A stretch of DNA of 63,042 nucleotides from Anaerolineales bacterium (GTDB taxonomy: Bacteria; Chloroflexota; Anaerolineae; Anaerolineales; Villigracilaceae): contig JADGEO010000019.1 of the NCBI GenBank assembly GCA_016744335.1, positions 1-63,042 on the forward strand, in the 5' to 3' direction. Positions 51,431-59,893 of this stretch are shown here, piece by piece. Numbering within the stretch: position 1 is the stretch's first letter; each line of letters starts with the position of its first letter. The notes under the pieces are model-generated. The model was not told the origin of the DNA and did no database searches. It saw only the letters and a list, made by a program, of their open reading frames with translations. The position numbers and the translations under genes were made by a program.

Positions 51431-53083
51431 TTACGCCCTTGCTACTACCACCTTCGATTTATCCCTTAAGCGGTAACTTCCATTCTTGGCTAAAACCTTC
51501 TCAACAAATTGCTCGGGCACATCTACAAAAGTGTGGTCGTCTTGAATGCTAATTGCGCCAATCACCTTGCCTGAAATTTTGGCATGATAGGCGAGCGTGC
51601 CAACCACTTCGCCGGGGCGAATGCCATCAGTGCGACCTTTATCTAAATTCAATCGCACCATGCCTGCTTCGTGGGATTTTCGGGAGAAACCACCGCCTGA
51701 GCGTTCTTTACCGCGTCCCTTATTGCGTCTTTTATGGTTTCGCTGTGGGTGCGATTTCCAGTCGTTCACCTTAGCGATATTCTCAACCGCTTGTTCTTTG
51801 TCTTTTTCGCGCACAATTCGCAATGCCGCGGCGGCTACGTCCATAGGGTCGTGACCCACTGCAACCATTTTCTCTACGATAACCATTTCATTGCTATAAC
51901 GCCCGCGTGTGAGCCAAATTTCCATGCGCTCAGCTAATTTATCGCGGCGTTTTTGCAAAATCGCATCTTTGGTGGGCAATTCAACTTTGGTCTGTTTTTG
52001 GCGGGTATAGCTTTCAATGCGGCGCAACATGCGTGTATCTCGTGGGGTGAGCAAAGAAATTGCCACGCCTTCTTTGCCCGCTCTGCCTGTGCGCCCAATT
52101 CGATGCACAAAAACTTCGGGGTCTTCTGGTAAATCGTAGTTGACAACATGGGATATATCATTGATATCGAGGCCGCGTGCGGCAACATCGGTGGCGACTA
52201 AAACTTGAATGCGATCATTTTTGAAACGGGACATAACGCGTTCGCGCGCGTCTTGAGACAGGTCGCCGTTAATCATCTCTGCCGCGATCCCTCGAGCCGA
52301 GAGTGCGTTGGACAACTCCCCGGTCCCAACTCTGGTGCGGACGAAAATCAGTGTGCGTGTCATATCTTCTGCTTCAAAAAGACGCGTTAGGGCGGCAAAT
52401 TTATCGCGGTCATTCACAATATAATAGCGTTGTTCTATCGCTGAAACAGTGAGTTGTTTTCTCTTAATCGTCACCATTTGCGGGCTACTAAGATATTTTC
52501 CCGATAGTTGTTTTATTCTTTTGGGCATGGTGGCAGAGAAAAGAGCCACTTGGCGTCTTTGTGCTGTTGCATCGAGAATGGTTTCTATATCATCAATGAA
52601 GCCCATGCTTAACATCTCGTCTGCTTCGTCAAGGACGAGGGTGCGGACTTCGCTAAGGTCGAGAGATTTCTTTTTTAAGAGATCAAGCAAACGTCCGGGG
52701 GTACCAACGACCACGTCCACGCCACGTTTGAGTGCGCCAATCTGCTTACTATAAGATGAGCCACCATAGATAGAAAGCACGCGTACGCCAGTATACGCGC
52801 CGTATCCTTCCATCGCCTTAGCAACTTGCATGGCAAGCTCACGAGTCGGTGAAAGAATCAACGCTTGCGGTTTACGTTGTCCTGTAATTAAGTTTTGAAG
52901 TATGGGGAGCGCGAAGGCGGCGGTTTTGCCCGTGCCTGTTTGTGCCTGACCGATGACATCTGCACCAGTTAGCATGATGGGAATCATTTGCGCTTGGATG
53001 GGGGTTGGTTCGGTATAGCCGAGCTTTTCAAGCCCTTCTAATAATTCGGGGCGAAGGGGTAGATCTGAAAATTGTGTAGACAT
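51431..53083 (-). CDS. deaD: DEAD-box RNA helicase, CsdA/DeaD type
   Basis: A 550-residue RNA helicase. Q motif/start MSTQFSDLPLRPELLEGL; motif I AQTGTGKTAAF; Ia PTRELAMQ; II DEAD in VLDEADEMLSMGF; III SAT; V VATDVAARGLDI; VI HRIGRTGRAGK. A helical segment with basic RRNKGRGKERSGGG linker precedes a C-terminal DbpA-like RNA-binding domain (VRLNLDKGRTDGIRPGEVVG). It remodels ribosomal and messenger RNA, often at low temperature. ATG 53083 follows AGGAGAAAAAA; the open frame upstream is the leader. The 5' leader is long and structured. Confidence 0.92.
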   Translation of the reverse strand: MSTQFSDLPLRPELLEGLEKLGYTEPTPIQAQMIPIMLTGADVIGQAQTGTGKTAAFALPILQNLITGQRKPQALILSPTRELAMQVAKAMEGYGAYTGVRVLSIYGGSSYSKQIGALKRGVDVVVGTPGRLLDLLKKKSLDLSEVRTLVLDEADEMLSMGFIDDIETILDATAQRRQVALFSATMPKRIKQLSGKYLSSPQMVTIKRKQLTVSAIEQRYYIVNDRDKFAALTRLFEAEDMTRTLIFVRTRVGTGELSNALSARGIAAEMINGDLSQDARERVMSRFKNDRIQVLVATDVAARGLDINDISHVVNYDLPEDPEVFVHRIGRTGRAGKEGVAISLLTPRDTRMLRRIESYTRQKQTKVELPTKDAILQKRRDKLAERMEIWLTRGRYSNEMVIVEKMVAVGHDPMDVAAAALRIVREKDKEQAVENIAKVNDWKSHPQRNHKRRNKGRGKERSGGGFSRKSHEAGMVRLNLDKGRTDGIRPGEVVGTLAYHAKISGKVIGAISIQDDHTFVDVPEQFVEKVLAKNGSYRLRDKSKVVVARA

Positions 53084-53295
53084 TTTTTCTCCTAAATTGG
53101 GTGATGAGATAGATGTGTGTTGCACATCGGGTATGGCAGACGCGTGTGGTCTTGTCAATCCGACCTGCAGTGCATTTTTGAGATGCCGTGCAGGTCTATC
53201 AATGATGGGTCTTGATAGCAATAACTTTGCAGTTATTGCGCCTGTTCTTCAACAGTTGACCCATCCCAATTTAAGAGCCATTCTGTTACAAGAAA
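53084..53295 (-). promoter_or_regulatory. Structured 5' leader of the DEAD-box helicase gene
   Basis: About 210 nt between a terminator-like hairpin and the start codon. On the minus strand it can form GACCTGCA/TGCAGGTC, GCAATAAC/GTTATTGC and TGGGTC/GACCCA stems. Such density of stems next to an RNA-helicase gene suggests a self-regulatory leader that the helicase itself could remodel. Confidence 0.45.
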
Positions 53296-53316
53296 AAAGC
53301 CCGATCTTGTCGGGCG
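53296..53316 (-). terminator. Terminator-like hairpin in the helicase leader
   Basis: On the minus strand GCCCGACAAGATCGGGC is followed by TTTTTT. It lies upstream of the helicase and downstream of the better gcv-side terminator, so it may be an attenuator. Confidence 0.6.
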
Positions 53317-53419
53317 TTAATCAAAAGCCAAAACAAATACTCCTCGCGGAGCGGGCAATAGTATATCATAGTTTTTGAGGGGAAATGGTTGTTTTTTTTT
53401 GTTGATGATTTTGCTCAAA

Positions 53420-53465
53420 CAAAAAGCCTTCCGAATTCCCCAAAAATTCGGAAGGCTCTGCTTTT
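53420..53465 (-). terminator. Intrinsic terminator, probably of the gcv operon
   Basis: On the minus strand AGCCTTCCGAATT pairs with AATTCGGAAGGCT, followed by TTTTTG. It is separated from gcvPB by the family C element. Confidence 0.75.
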
Positions 53466-53487
53466 TCTGACACCTAATTTCTAATTA

Positions 53488-53983
53488 GACTCTATCGGAA
53501 ATAAAATTCTTCATGACATACCAATACCTTCGCCATTTTGCAGGGCGGTTTACCGTCCTTTAGCTTTGAGCCTGTGGATTTATCCACAGGCGGGTGCGAT
53601 GAATTTAGACCGCCTGCCCGTAAACGGGGCAGGCTCAAAGCGAAAGCCCCGTTGGGGCTATGTACTCGTCAACAAATAAAATCTTCTTCGCAAAATGCGT
53701 ACCCTATTTTATTTATCTTGCTTTTTTGTTGATGAAAATATTTTCTCAGAGGGCTTGCAAAACTAACCTCTGAATTTGGCGAAGGTATTGACATACAAGA
53801 TGTGAATTTGAAATCTAAAACCTCAACGCGAATTACGCTAATAGGCGAATGGCGCGAATAAAAGCAAAAAACATTAAAAAATTCGTGAAATTCGCTAATT
53901 CGCGACATTCGCGTTAAAAAAATATAGGTGTTTTTTATTCAACCACAAATACTTTTGCTCCTGTGGCTATTTCCGATAGAGTC
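53488..53983. mobile_element. MITE-like element family C, copy 1 (with nested element)
   Basis: A 496-bp element with perfect 16-bp inverted ends, GACTCTATCGGAAATA and TATTTCCGATAGAGTC. Inside lies a second inverted pair, AATACCTTCGCCATTTT (53523) and AATTTGGCGAAGGTATT (53774), and within that a cluster of hairpins (CTGTGGATTTATCCACAG; AGCCCCGTTGGGGCT). It appears to be one element inserted in another. No transposase frame is seen. Confidence 0.75.
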
Positions 53984-53994
53984 TATTACCTGAT

Positions 53995-55575
53995 CTACTG
54001 ATTATCATAATCCTCTGGCAACCAGCAACAAAGAATTAAATCTTTTGCCGCTTTCACCTCATCTAATCTGCCAAAAGGTGTATTCTGTGGTGCTTCATGC
54101 AATAACTCTGGCTCTTCGTGCGCTTCTTTGGCAATTTTTAGCATCGCGTCAATGAAAGAATCGAGGGTGTTTTTATTTTCTGTTTCGGTGGGTTCAATCA
54201 TTAGGGCTTCATGCACAATGAGGGGGAAATAGTTTGTGGGCGGGTGGAAGCCATAATCCATGAGACGTTTCGCAATATCTAAAGCGTGAACATCGGGGGC
54301 ATCTTTCCAGCGTCCTTCGGCGACAAATTCGTGCATGCAGATTCTGTCATAGGGGACGTGGTAGGTATCGCGCAATTTAGCCAAAATATAGTTGGCATTT
54401 AGCACCGCGTATTCAGAGACATCTTTTAGCCCATCTGCGCCGTGCATAGCGATATAGGTAAAGGCGCGCACGAGAATGCCAAAATGCCCATGAAAGGCTT
54501 TGACGCGTCCAATTGTTTTACTGGGGTCTACCAATCCGTAGAGTGGTGGTAATTCGTCTTCGTGATGGTGGTGGTCATCTTCATCGCCTGTTTCAACATA
54601 GAAAGTTTCTTCGTGACCTTCGTCTACAACAGCGACTATAGGCGCGGGGAGAAAATCGGCTAGTTTGGCAACAACGCCAACGGGACCAGAACCAGGTCCA
54701 CCGCCACCATGTGGCGTGGAGAAGGTTTTATGCAGGTTATAGTGCATCACATCGAAGCCTAAATCTGCCATTTTAGTAATGCCGAGCATGGCGTTCATAT
54801 TTGCGCCATCGCCGTACATTAGTCCGCCCGCATCGTGGACGATTTGACAAATTTCTTCAACATTTTCATCAAAGAGTCCGAGCGTGTTCGGGTTGGTGAG
54901 CATCATGCCCGCGAGGGTATCATCTGCTTCGGCGCGGAGGGCGTCTAGGTCTACGTTGCCGCGTTCATCGGAGGGGATTTGGACAACTTTTAGCCCCACC
55001 ATCGCCGATGTGGCAGGGTTTGTGCCGTGCGATGAATCGGGGACAAGCATTTTAACGCGTTTCGTATCTTTACGATCTTCGTGATATGCGCGCATTATCA
55101 ATGTGCCAGTAAACTCGCCATGTGCACCTGCGGCGGGTTGTAAGGTGAGTGCGTCAAATCCACTGATTTCTTTGAGCCATTCTTGGAGTTGGTACATGAG
55201 CACCAACGCGCCTTGCGTGGTTTCTATCGGTTGAAGCGGATGTACGTTTGCAAATCCGGGTAGGCGCGCCATATCTTCGTTTACTTTAGGGTTATATTTC
55301 ATCGTGCATGAGCCAAGCGGATAAAATCCGCTGTCCACGCTGTAATTGAAGGTAGAGAGCTTCACGAAATGGCGTATTACGTCCGCTTCAGAGAGTTCGG
55401 GGAGGGGCAACTCAGCCCGAAGCAGAGAATCGGGCAAATCGGCAAGTGGCACGTCTGGGTCAGGAAAGCCTACGCCAACCCGCCCGGGGGCAGAAAGTTC
55501 GTATACGGTTGGTTCAACGATTTTCGGAGCTGAATCCAGTTGAAGTCCAGTGCTGAGCTTAGTCGAAGTGTCCAT
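53995..55575 (-). CDS. gcvPB: Glycine dehydrogenase (decarboxylating) subunit 2
   Basis: A 526-residue PLP-dependent P-protein subunit. The PLP lysine is in [35 protein letters not shown] and [14 protein letters not shown] are family signatures. With GcvPA it decarboxylates glycine and passes aminomethyl to lipoyl-GcvH. Two features exceed the usual ~485 residues: an N-terminal extension ([13 protein letters not shown]) derived from a repeat, and an acidic His-rich insert ([14 protein letters not shown], ~residues 329-342). Its start codon overlaps the gcvPA stop (TAATG). Confidence 0.95.
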   Translation of the reverse strand: MDTSTKLSTGLQLDSAPKIVEPTVYELSAPGRVGVGFPDPDVPLADLPDSLLRAELPLPELSEADVIRHFVKLSTFNYSVDSGFYPLGSCTMKYNPKVNEDMARLPGFANVHPLQPIETTQGALVLMYQLQEWLKEISGFDALTLQPAAGAHGEFTGTLIMRAYHEDRKDTKRVKMLVPDSSHGTNPATSAMVGLKVVQIPSDERGNVDLDALRAEADDTLAGMMLTNPNTLGLFDENVEEICQIVHDAGGLMYGDGANMNAMLGITKMADLGFDVMHYNLHKTFSTPHGGGGPGSGPVGVVAKLADFLPAPIVAVVDEGHEETFYVETGDEDDHHHHEDELPPLYGLVDPSKTIGRVKAFHGHFGILVRAFTYIAMHGADGLKDVSEYAVLNANYILAKLRDTYHVPYDRICMHEFVAEGRWKDAPDVHALDIAKRLMDYGFHPPTNYFPLIVHEALMIEPTETENKNTLDSFIDAMLKIAKEAHEEPELLHEAPQNTPFGRLDEVKAAKDLILCCWLPEDYDNQ

Positions 55576-56900
55576 TATCCCACCTCCGCTAAAAGGTCTG
55601 TGAAAATATCAATTTCTTCTTTTGAGTTCATTTCTGTCACGGCAATTAGCATTTGGTTTTCTCCCAAATCGTAGCCGCCCAGAATGCCATTTTCTAGTAA
55701 GCGAGCGTTGATTTCAGCCACTGGTGAAGGGCAATTGACCACAAATTCGTGGAAAAAAGACTCATCGTAGGCGAGTGAAAAACCATCAATTTGGGCAATC
55801 TTTTCAGCCGCATAATGTGCCTTATGGTAGCAAAGTTCGGCGACTTGCTTCATGCCGTTCTGCCCTAAAAGGCTCATATAAACGCCCGCCGCAAGAGCCA
55901 AAAGACCCTGGTTTGAGCAGATATTAGAGGTAGCACGCTCACGTTTGATATGTTGTTCACGGGGAGTGAGAGTGAGTACAAAGCCACGTTGACCACGTGC
56001 ATCTACGCTCTCACCAACCAGCCTGCCCGCCATTTTTCTCACAAATTTATCGCGTGTGGTGAAAAATCCGAGATAGGGACCGCCGAAACTCATTGAGATA
56101 CCAAGCGGTTGCCCTTCGCCCACGACCATATCTGCGCCCATTTCACCGGGTGTTTTCAAGATTCCGAGCGCGGTGGGGTTTGCGACCACACAGAATAAAG
56201 CTTTGGCTTCATGCGCCGCATCTGCCAATTTTGTGAAGTCGAAAATGCGACCGTAAAAATCGGGATATTGGACGACAACCAGCGCGGTATTTTTATCAAT
56301 TAGGGGGATAAGGTCTTCGGGACGCGCGTGTTTTTGGCTTGGTTCTGATCCGACAAACTCGACCTCGGCGAACTGCGTATAGGTGTTAGTCGTCTCTCGA
56401 TATTGCGGATGTACGCCCCCTGACATGACAATCTTTTTGCGTTTGCCGCGGAATTTTGCCAACGCCATATTAACGGCTTCAGCAACAGCGGTTGCACCAT
56501 CGTAATGGGAGGCGTTGGCAACATCCATGCCCGTGAGATGGGCAATCATCGATTGATATTCAAAAATTGCCTGTAGCGTACCTTGTGAAATTTCTGGTTG
56601 GTAAGGCGTATAGGCGGTGTAAAATTCACTGCGTGTAAGAATATGGTCAATTGCGGCAGGAATATAATGGTTATAAACGCCTGCGCCAAGAAATGAGACG
56701 AATTCTTTCGTGGTCTCATTTGCACTGGCAATTTCGTTTAACTCTGCCACGGCTTCCATTTCAGTGATCGCGTCTGGCAGGTTTAGATCGGGGTAGCGAT
56801 GCTTTTCGGGGATGGCGTCGAAGAGGTCTTCCATCTTTTCTACGCCAACTACCTTGAGCATCTCCTCCCGTTCTTTGGGGGAGTGGGGGATATAGGTCAT
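55575..56900 (-). CDS. gcvPA: Glycine dehydrogenase (decarboxylating) subunit 1
   Basis: A 441-residue P-protein subunit, close to the normal length. Signatures are [34 protein letters not shown] and [11 protein letters not shown]. The ATG at 56900 is chosen since [15 protein letters not shown] matches the family N-terminus; 30 codons upstream are repeat-like and basic. It forms a heterotetramer with GcvPB, with which it overlaps by one base. A family B repeat separates it from gcvH. Confidence 0.95.
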   Translation of the reverse strand: MTYIPHSPKEREEMLKVVGVEKMEDLFDAIPEKHRYPDLNLPDAITEMEAVAELNEIASANETTKEFVSFLGAGVYNHYIPAAIDHILTRSEFYTAYTPYQPEISQGTLQAIFEYQSMIAHLTGMDVANASHYDGATAVAEAVNMALAKFRGKRKKIVMSGGVHPQYRETTNTYTQFAEVEFVGSEPSQKHARPEDLIPLIDKNTALVVVQYPDFYGRIFDFTKLADAAHEAKALFCVVANPTALGILKTPGEMGADMVVGEGQPLGISMSFGGPYLGFFTTRDKFVRKMAGRLVGESVDARGQRGFVLTLTPREQHIKRERATSNICSNQGLLALAAGVYMSLLGQNGMKQVAELCYHKAHYAAEKIAQIDGFSLAYDESFFHEFVVNCPSPVAEINARLLENGILGGYDLGENQMLIAVTEMNSKEEIDIFTDLLAEVG

Positions 56901-56946
56901 TTTTTGCCTTTTTAAACACGAAGGGCACGAAGAAGGCATAAAGGGA

Positions 56947-57120
56947 AAAACTTTATTATTTAGATAGCGGTGGTTGAGTAGGTGATGCACTTCGCCGTAT
57001 CGAAACCAGAGCGGATTTACAAGATGAATGCTCTTTTGATAACCCGCTTTGGTTTCGATACGAATGACGATGGGACTGTCATTCTACTCAACCGCCGCTA
57101 TCGTTTAGTTTATAAAGTAT
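56947..57120. mobile_element. MITE-like repeat family B, copy 3, inside the gcv operon
   Basis: Inverted ends (TAGATAGCGGTGGTTGAGTA and CTACTCAACCGCCGCTATCG) with the inner pair CGTATCGAAACCA/TGGTTTCGATACG. It occupies nearly the whole gcvH-gcvPA intergenic region and would form a long stem in the mRNA. Confidence 0.8.
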
Positions 57121-57162
57121 TTGCTTTTCCCTTAGTGAACCTTCCTGTCCTTTGTGTTTAAG

Positions 57163-57540
57163 CTAATCTCGATTTTCGCAGTATTTTTCGTATGCCGCGG
57201 CATCCATCAACTCATCGCTTTCTTCGCTGATTTCAACTTGAACAAGCCAGCCTGCGCCGTAAGGATCAGAGTTAATGACTTCGGGGGTGTCGCCTAAATC
57301 TTCGTTGACGGCAGTTATGGTGCCACTAGCTGATGCGTAAACTTCGGCGGAAGCCTTAACCGATTCTACTTCCGAGATTCCGTCTCCGATTTCGATATCG
57401 TCATCTACATCTACCAATGCCTCGGCAAAAACGATGTCAGAGAGTTGGTCTTGGGCGTAATCGGTTAATCCCATTTTGCCAGTTTTGGGATCAAGCCATT
57501 CGTCTGATTTGGTGTATTTTAGGGTGGTGGGTATGTTCAT
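57163..57540 (-). CDS. gcvH: Glycine cleavage system H protein
   Basis: A 125-residue lipoyl carrier. TKSDEWLDPKTGKMGLTDYA is the family N-terminus, and the lipoylated lysine is in VESVKASAEVYAS. It shuttles the aminomethyl group between P, T and L proteins. It is the first gene after the glycine riboswitch; gcvT is not between them or elsewhere in the window. AGGAGACAGACAA precedes the ATG. Confidence 0.95.
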   Translation of the reverse strand: MNIPTTLKYTKSDEWLDPKTGKMGLTDYAQDQLSDIVFAEALVDVDDDIEIGDGISEVESVKASAEVYASASGTITAVNEDLGDTPEVINSDPYGAGWLVQVEISEESDELMDAAAYEKYCENRD

Positions 57541-57630
57541 TTGTCTGTCTCCTATATGAAGGTGCGTATTTCGTAAAACCTATTGCATAAAGAAAAATTT
57601 ACGAAATAGGTTTTGCACACTACGCTTAAA

Positions 57631-57659
57631 TTAAAAAGCGCACGAATATATTCGCGCGC
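57631..57659 (-). terminator. Expression-platform terminator of the glycine riboswitch
   Basis: On the minus strand GCGCGCGAATA pairs with TATTCGTGCGC and is followed by TTTTT. It begins right after the second aptamer and precedes gcvH, as expected for a glycine-ON antitermination switch. Confidence 0.8.
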
Positions 57660-57663
57660 CTCT

Positions 57664-57876
57664 GTGTTTTTTTACCTGAGAGATTCCTCCCGTTGATGGG
57701 AGTTGCACCGTCGGTGTTCTATACTTAGATAGACACTTTCCAGAGATGAGAAAGAAATCGGGTCCTCTTTACCTGAGAGTTTCGCCTGAGCTTGCCAGCC
57801 CAGACTTGCCCCTTCGGTGCTTTGCTTGGGCGAGATAAATCTCACGTTACGCACAAAGTCTCTCCCCGATTTCACT
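57664..57876 (-). ncRNA. Tandem glycine riboswitch
   Basis: Two glycine aptamers in series upstream of gcvH. Aptamer 1 (about 57771-57871) has GGGGAGAGACTT, CACCGAAGGGGCAAG, GGCGAAACTCTCAGGTAAA and GAGGAC; aptamer 2 (about 57666-57766) has TCTGGAAAGTG, CACCGACGGTGCAACTCC and GAATCTCTCAGGTAAA. These match the conserved gcvT-motif cores and the short inter-aptamer linker. Glycine binding should allow expression of the downstream glycine cleavage genes. Confidence 0.95.
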
Positions 57877-57893
57877 TAAGTTGTCTGACCTTT

Positions 57894-57922
57894 ATTTTAC
57901 GGTTGAGAGGGTGAGAAGTCAA
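57894..57922 (-). promoter_or_regulatory. Promoter of the glycine riboswitch-gcv operon
   Basis: On the minus strand TTGACT (57922-57917), a 17-bp spacer, then TAAAAT (57899-57894), ending about 20 nt before aptamer 1. Confidence 0.7.
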
Positions 57923-57990
57923 GAGGCGGTGCATCCTCTCTCAGATTAGAACTGTCATAAAAGTCCTAGTTCGACGATAGCTGTCTAAGG

Positions 57991-58821
57991 TTATGAAGAG
58001 ACCTTAGCACGTGCTGTTAGCACAGGACAATCAACGGCTTCTGCCACTTCAGCGGTTACATTGGGGGCATAGTGTCTGCGCATTTTGTCGGGATGGCTAA
58101 AGGATGAACCCATGCAGACTAAATCATATTTTTGTGTTTCTAGTTCGGCAACAATTTGTTGAACGATATTTCCCTGCCGTACAACAACATTAGATTCAAC
58201 GCCCTCATCTTCAGCGTGTTCTTGGGCTTTTTCTAATGTTTTGGCTGGGCTTTTGTCTATTAGTTTTTCAGGCTTTTTTTCTGTATCTTGAATTGGAAAT
58301 TGTTCTGATTCTATAGGAGGAACAACGTGCAAAAATTTTACTTCTGCGCCTGCACGCCTGCCTATTTCTAGTCCGATTTTTTCTGCGTTACTTGTATAAT
58401 CTAAGCCGCCAAAGCAGATGAGAATCTTTTTTATGGGTAGGCGAGCTTCGCGCACATAGAATATGGGGCTGGGTACTTTTTCTAAAATTTTTCTGAAAGA
58501 GTGTCCCACAAACCATTGCCGGAATTGTGAACGTCCTAAAGGACCTACAAAAAGATGGGTTTCATCATCCCAATCCATTTTTGCTAAGATATTTTCGGTG
58601 TCCCCATTTACTACTTGTAGGTCGTAGTCAAGTTTTTTTTCTTGAAATAAGGTTACAGCACGGTTGAATATCTCTTCAACTGGATGTTCCATGTCAAATT
58701 TTTCGACAATGCCAAGAAGAGTGAGAGGGGCTTTCATTATTTTTGCCATTTCTGTGGCGTATTGAATAGTTGCCCAGCTTTGTGAGCATCCGTTTGTGGC
58801 GATTAATATTTTTTGTGACAT
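57991..58821 (-). CDS. Tandem universal stress protein
   Basis: A 276-residue protein with two UspA domains. The first begins KILIATNGCSQSWATIQYA and includes HLFVGPLGRSQFRQWFVGHS; the second begins KKILICFGGLDYTSNAEKI and ends LVCMGSSFSHPDKM. The G-2x-G-9x-G(S/T) ATP motif is poorly formed in the first half. Tandem Usp proteins support survival under stress. ATG 58821 follows GGAG. It is monocistronic, downstream of the elp3-tauE pair. Confidence 0.85.
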   Translation of the reverse strand: MSQKILIATNGCSQSWATIQYATEMAKIMKAPLTLLGIVEKFDMEHPVEEIFNRAVTLFQEKKLDYDLQVVNGDTENILAKMDWDDETHLFVGPLGRSQFRQWFVGHSFRKILEKVPSPIFYVREARLPIKKILICFGGLDYTSNAEKIGLEIGRRAGAEVKFLHVVPPIESEQFPIQDTEKKPEKLIDKSPAKTLEKAQEHAEDEGVESNVVVRQGNIVQQIVAELETQKYDLVCMGSSFSHPDKMRRHYAPNVTAEVAEAVDCPVLTARAKVSS

Positions 58822-58986
58822 AATAGCTCCGGGAAGTAGCAAATGTAGTAGTTTTTATTCAGAATAAAATTGTGGCGTTCAAAAGAACTTGCTCCCTTCA
58901 AGAGAACGGTTTTTTTTGAGTGTTTAAGTGGTAAGTAAAAGTTAAGGCGCTCGGTTTTTATTTGGGGGGCTGAGAAAAAGGCAAGT

Positions 58987-59028
58987 GTTTACGCCGCACA
59001 GATGTTGACATCGGCACGCAAGCCTAAA
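58987..59028 (-). repeat. Repeat family E, copy 2
   Basis: TCGGCACGCAAGCCTAAA is the exact reverse complement of 22147-22164, and GTTTACGCC matches the other block. It lies between the universal stress and TauE genes. Confidence 0.55.
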
Positions 59029-59058
59029 ACACGCGCATTGCGGTGTTTATCCGCAATC

Positions 59059-59122
59059 TGCTTTTAGTGCCCACTGCTTTTAGTGCCCACTGTTTTTAGT
59101 GTCCACTGCTTTTAGTGGCCAC
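59059..59122. repeat. 16-bp tandem repeat, four units
   Basis: Units TGCTTTTAGTGCCCAC, the same, TGTTTTTAGTGTCCAC and TGCTTTTAGTGGCCAC. The last contains the stop codon of the TauE gene (59112-59114), so the repeat grew from the 3' end of that gene. Confidence 0.9.
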
Positions 59123-59891
59123 CACCGAGTAATAATTGAATTCCTGCGCCCAAGACGAGGAATCCTAATATACCGCGCACGACCAATAAATTGACTCTGT
59201 GTACAGTTTTTGCGCCTAACCAAACGCCGGGCAAAGAGCCAAGGAGTAGGAACCCTACTGCGCTCCACTCTACTTGTCCCGCAAAGATATAACTAAGTGC
59301 GCTAATAATAGAGAGTAGCGCGCCGTGCATTACGTCTAAGCCGACCATATAATTTAATGGCATAGAGAAAAAGAGCAATAATAAAGCCATGATGACGGTG
59401 CCGCCGCCTATGGATGTCATGCCTACCAAAACGCCGCCGATCGCCCCAATTATAATGAGTGCCCATGGAGGGGGGTAACGGACTTCGCGTTCTTTTTTAG
59501 GTCCTAAAAAGCGAAATGTACGGGCAAGAATGATGACGCTTACCACGACCAATGTCCATCCTAATAAATTAGGGAGAAAGACTTCGATTAAGTGGCGATT
59601 GTCTGAATTGCGCAGAACATATTGGGACCCAAGAATAGATGCAGGTATGCTTCCTGTTGCCATCCATAACACAGGTTTAAGCGACATTTTGCTTTCGTGG
59701 TGATGCCCAATGCCGCCAACGATTTTTGTGATTGCCGCGAAGGTTAAATCGGTACCTACAGCTAAAATTGGGTCAAACTTCATTACAGTGAGCAAAAAAG
59801 GAGTCATTAATGCACCCCCGCCCATGCCCGTCATCCCAATTAGAAAGCCTGTAATTAGCCCAGCCCCAATAAAGAAAAAGATGTCTGCCAT
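59112..59891 (-). CDS. TauE/SafE family sulfite exporter-like permease
   Basis: A 259-residue membrane protein with about eight helices in two related halves, each starting with the TauE motif: GAGLITGFLIGMTGMGGGAL and GAIGGVLVGMTSIGGGTVIM. The family exports sulfite, sulfoacetate or other C1/C2 anions. It starts 2 nt after the elp3 stop, so the two are translationally linked. A sulfite-oxidase-like gene elsewhere in the window may be metabolically related, but distance makes this speculative. The C-terminus overlaps a 16-bp tandem repeat. Confidence 0.88.
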   Translation of the reverse strand: MADIFFFIGAGLITGFLIGMTGMGGGALMTPFLLTVMKFDPILAVGTDLTFAAITKIVGGIGHHHESKMSLKPVLWMATGSIPASILGSQYVLRNSDNRHLIEVFLPNLLGWTLVVVSVIILARTFRFLGPKKEREVRYPPPWALIIIGAIGGVLVGMTSIGGGTVIMALLLLFFSMPLNYMVGLDVMHGALLSIISALSYIFAGQVEWSAVGFLLLGSLPGVWLGAKTVHRVNLLVVRGILGFLVLGAGIQLLLGGGH

Positions 59892-59893
59892 GA

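Noticed and set aside
57672..57875. 67-codon frame upstream of gcvH
   Set aside because: It lies entirely in the glycine riboswitch aptamers, which explain the conserved sequence better.
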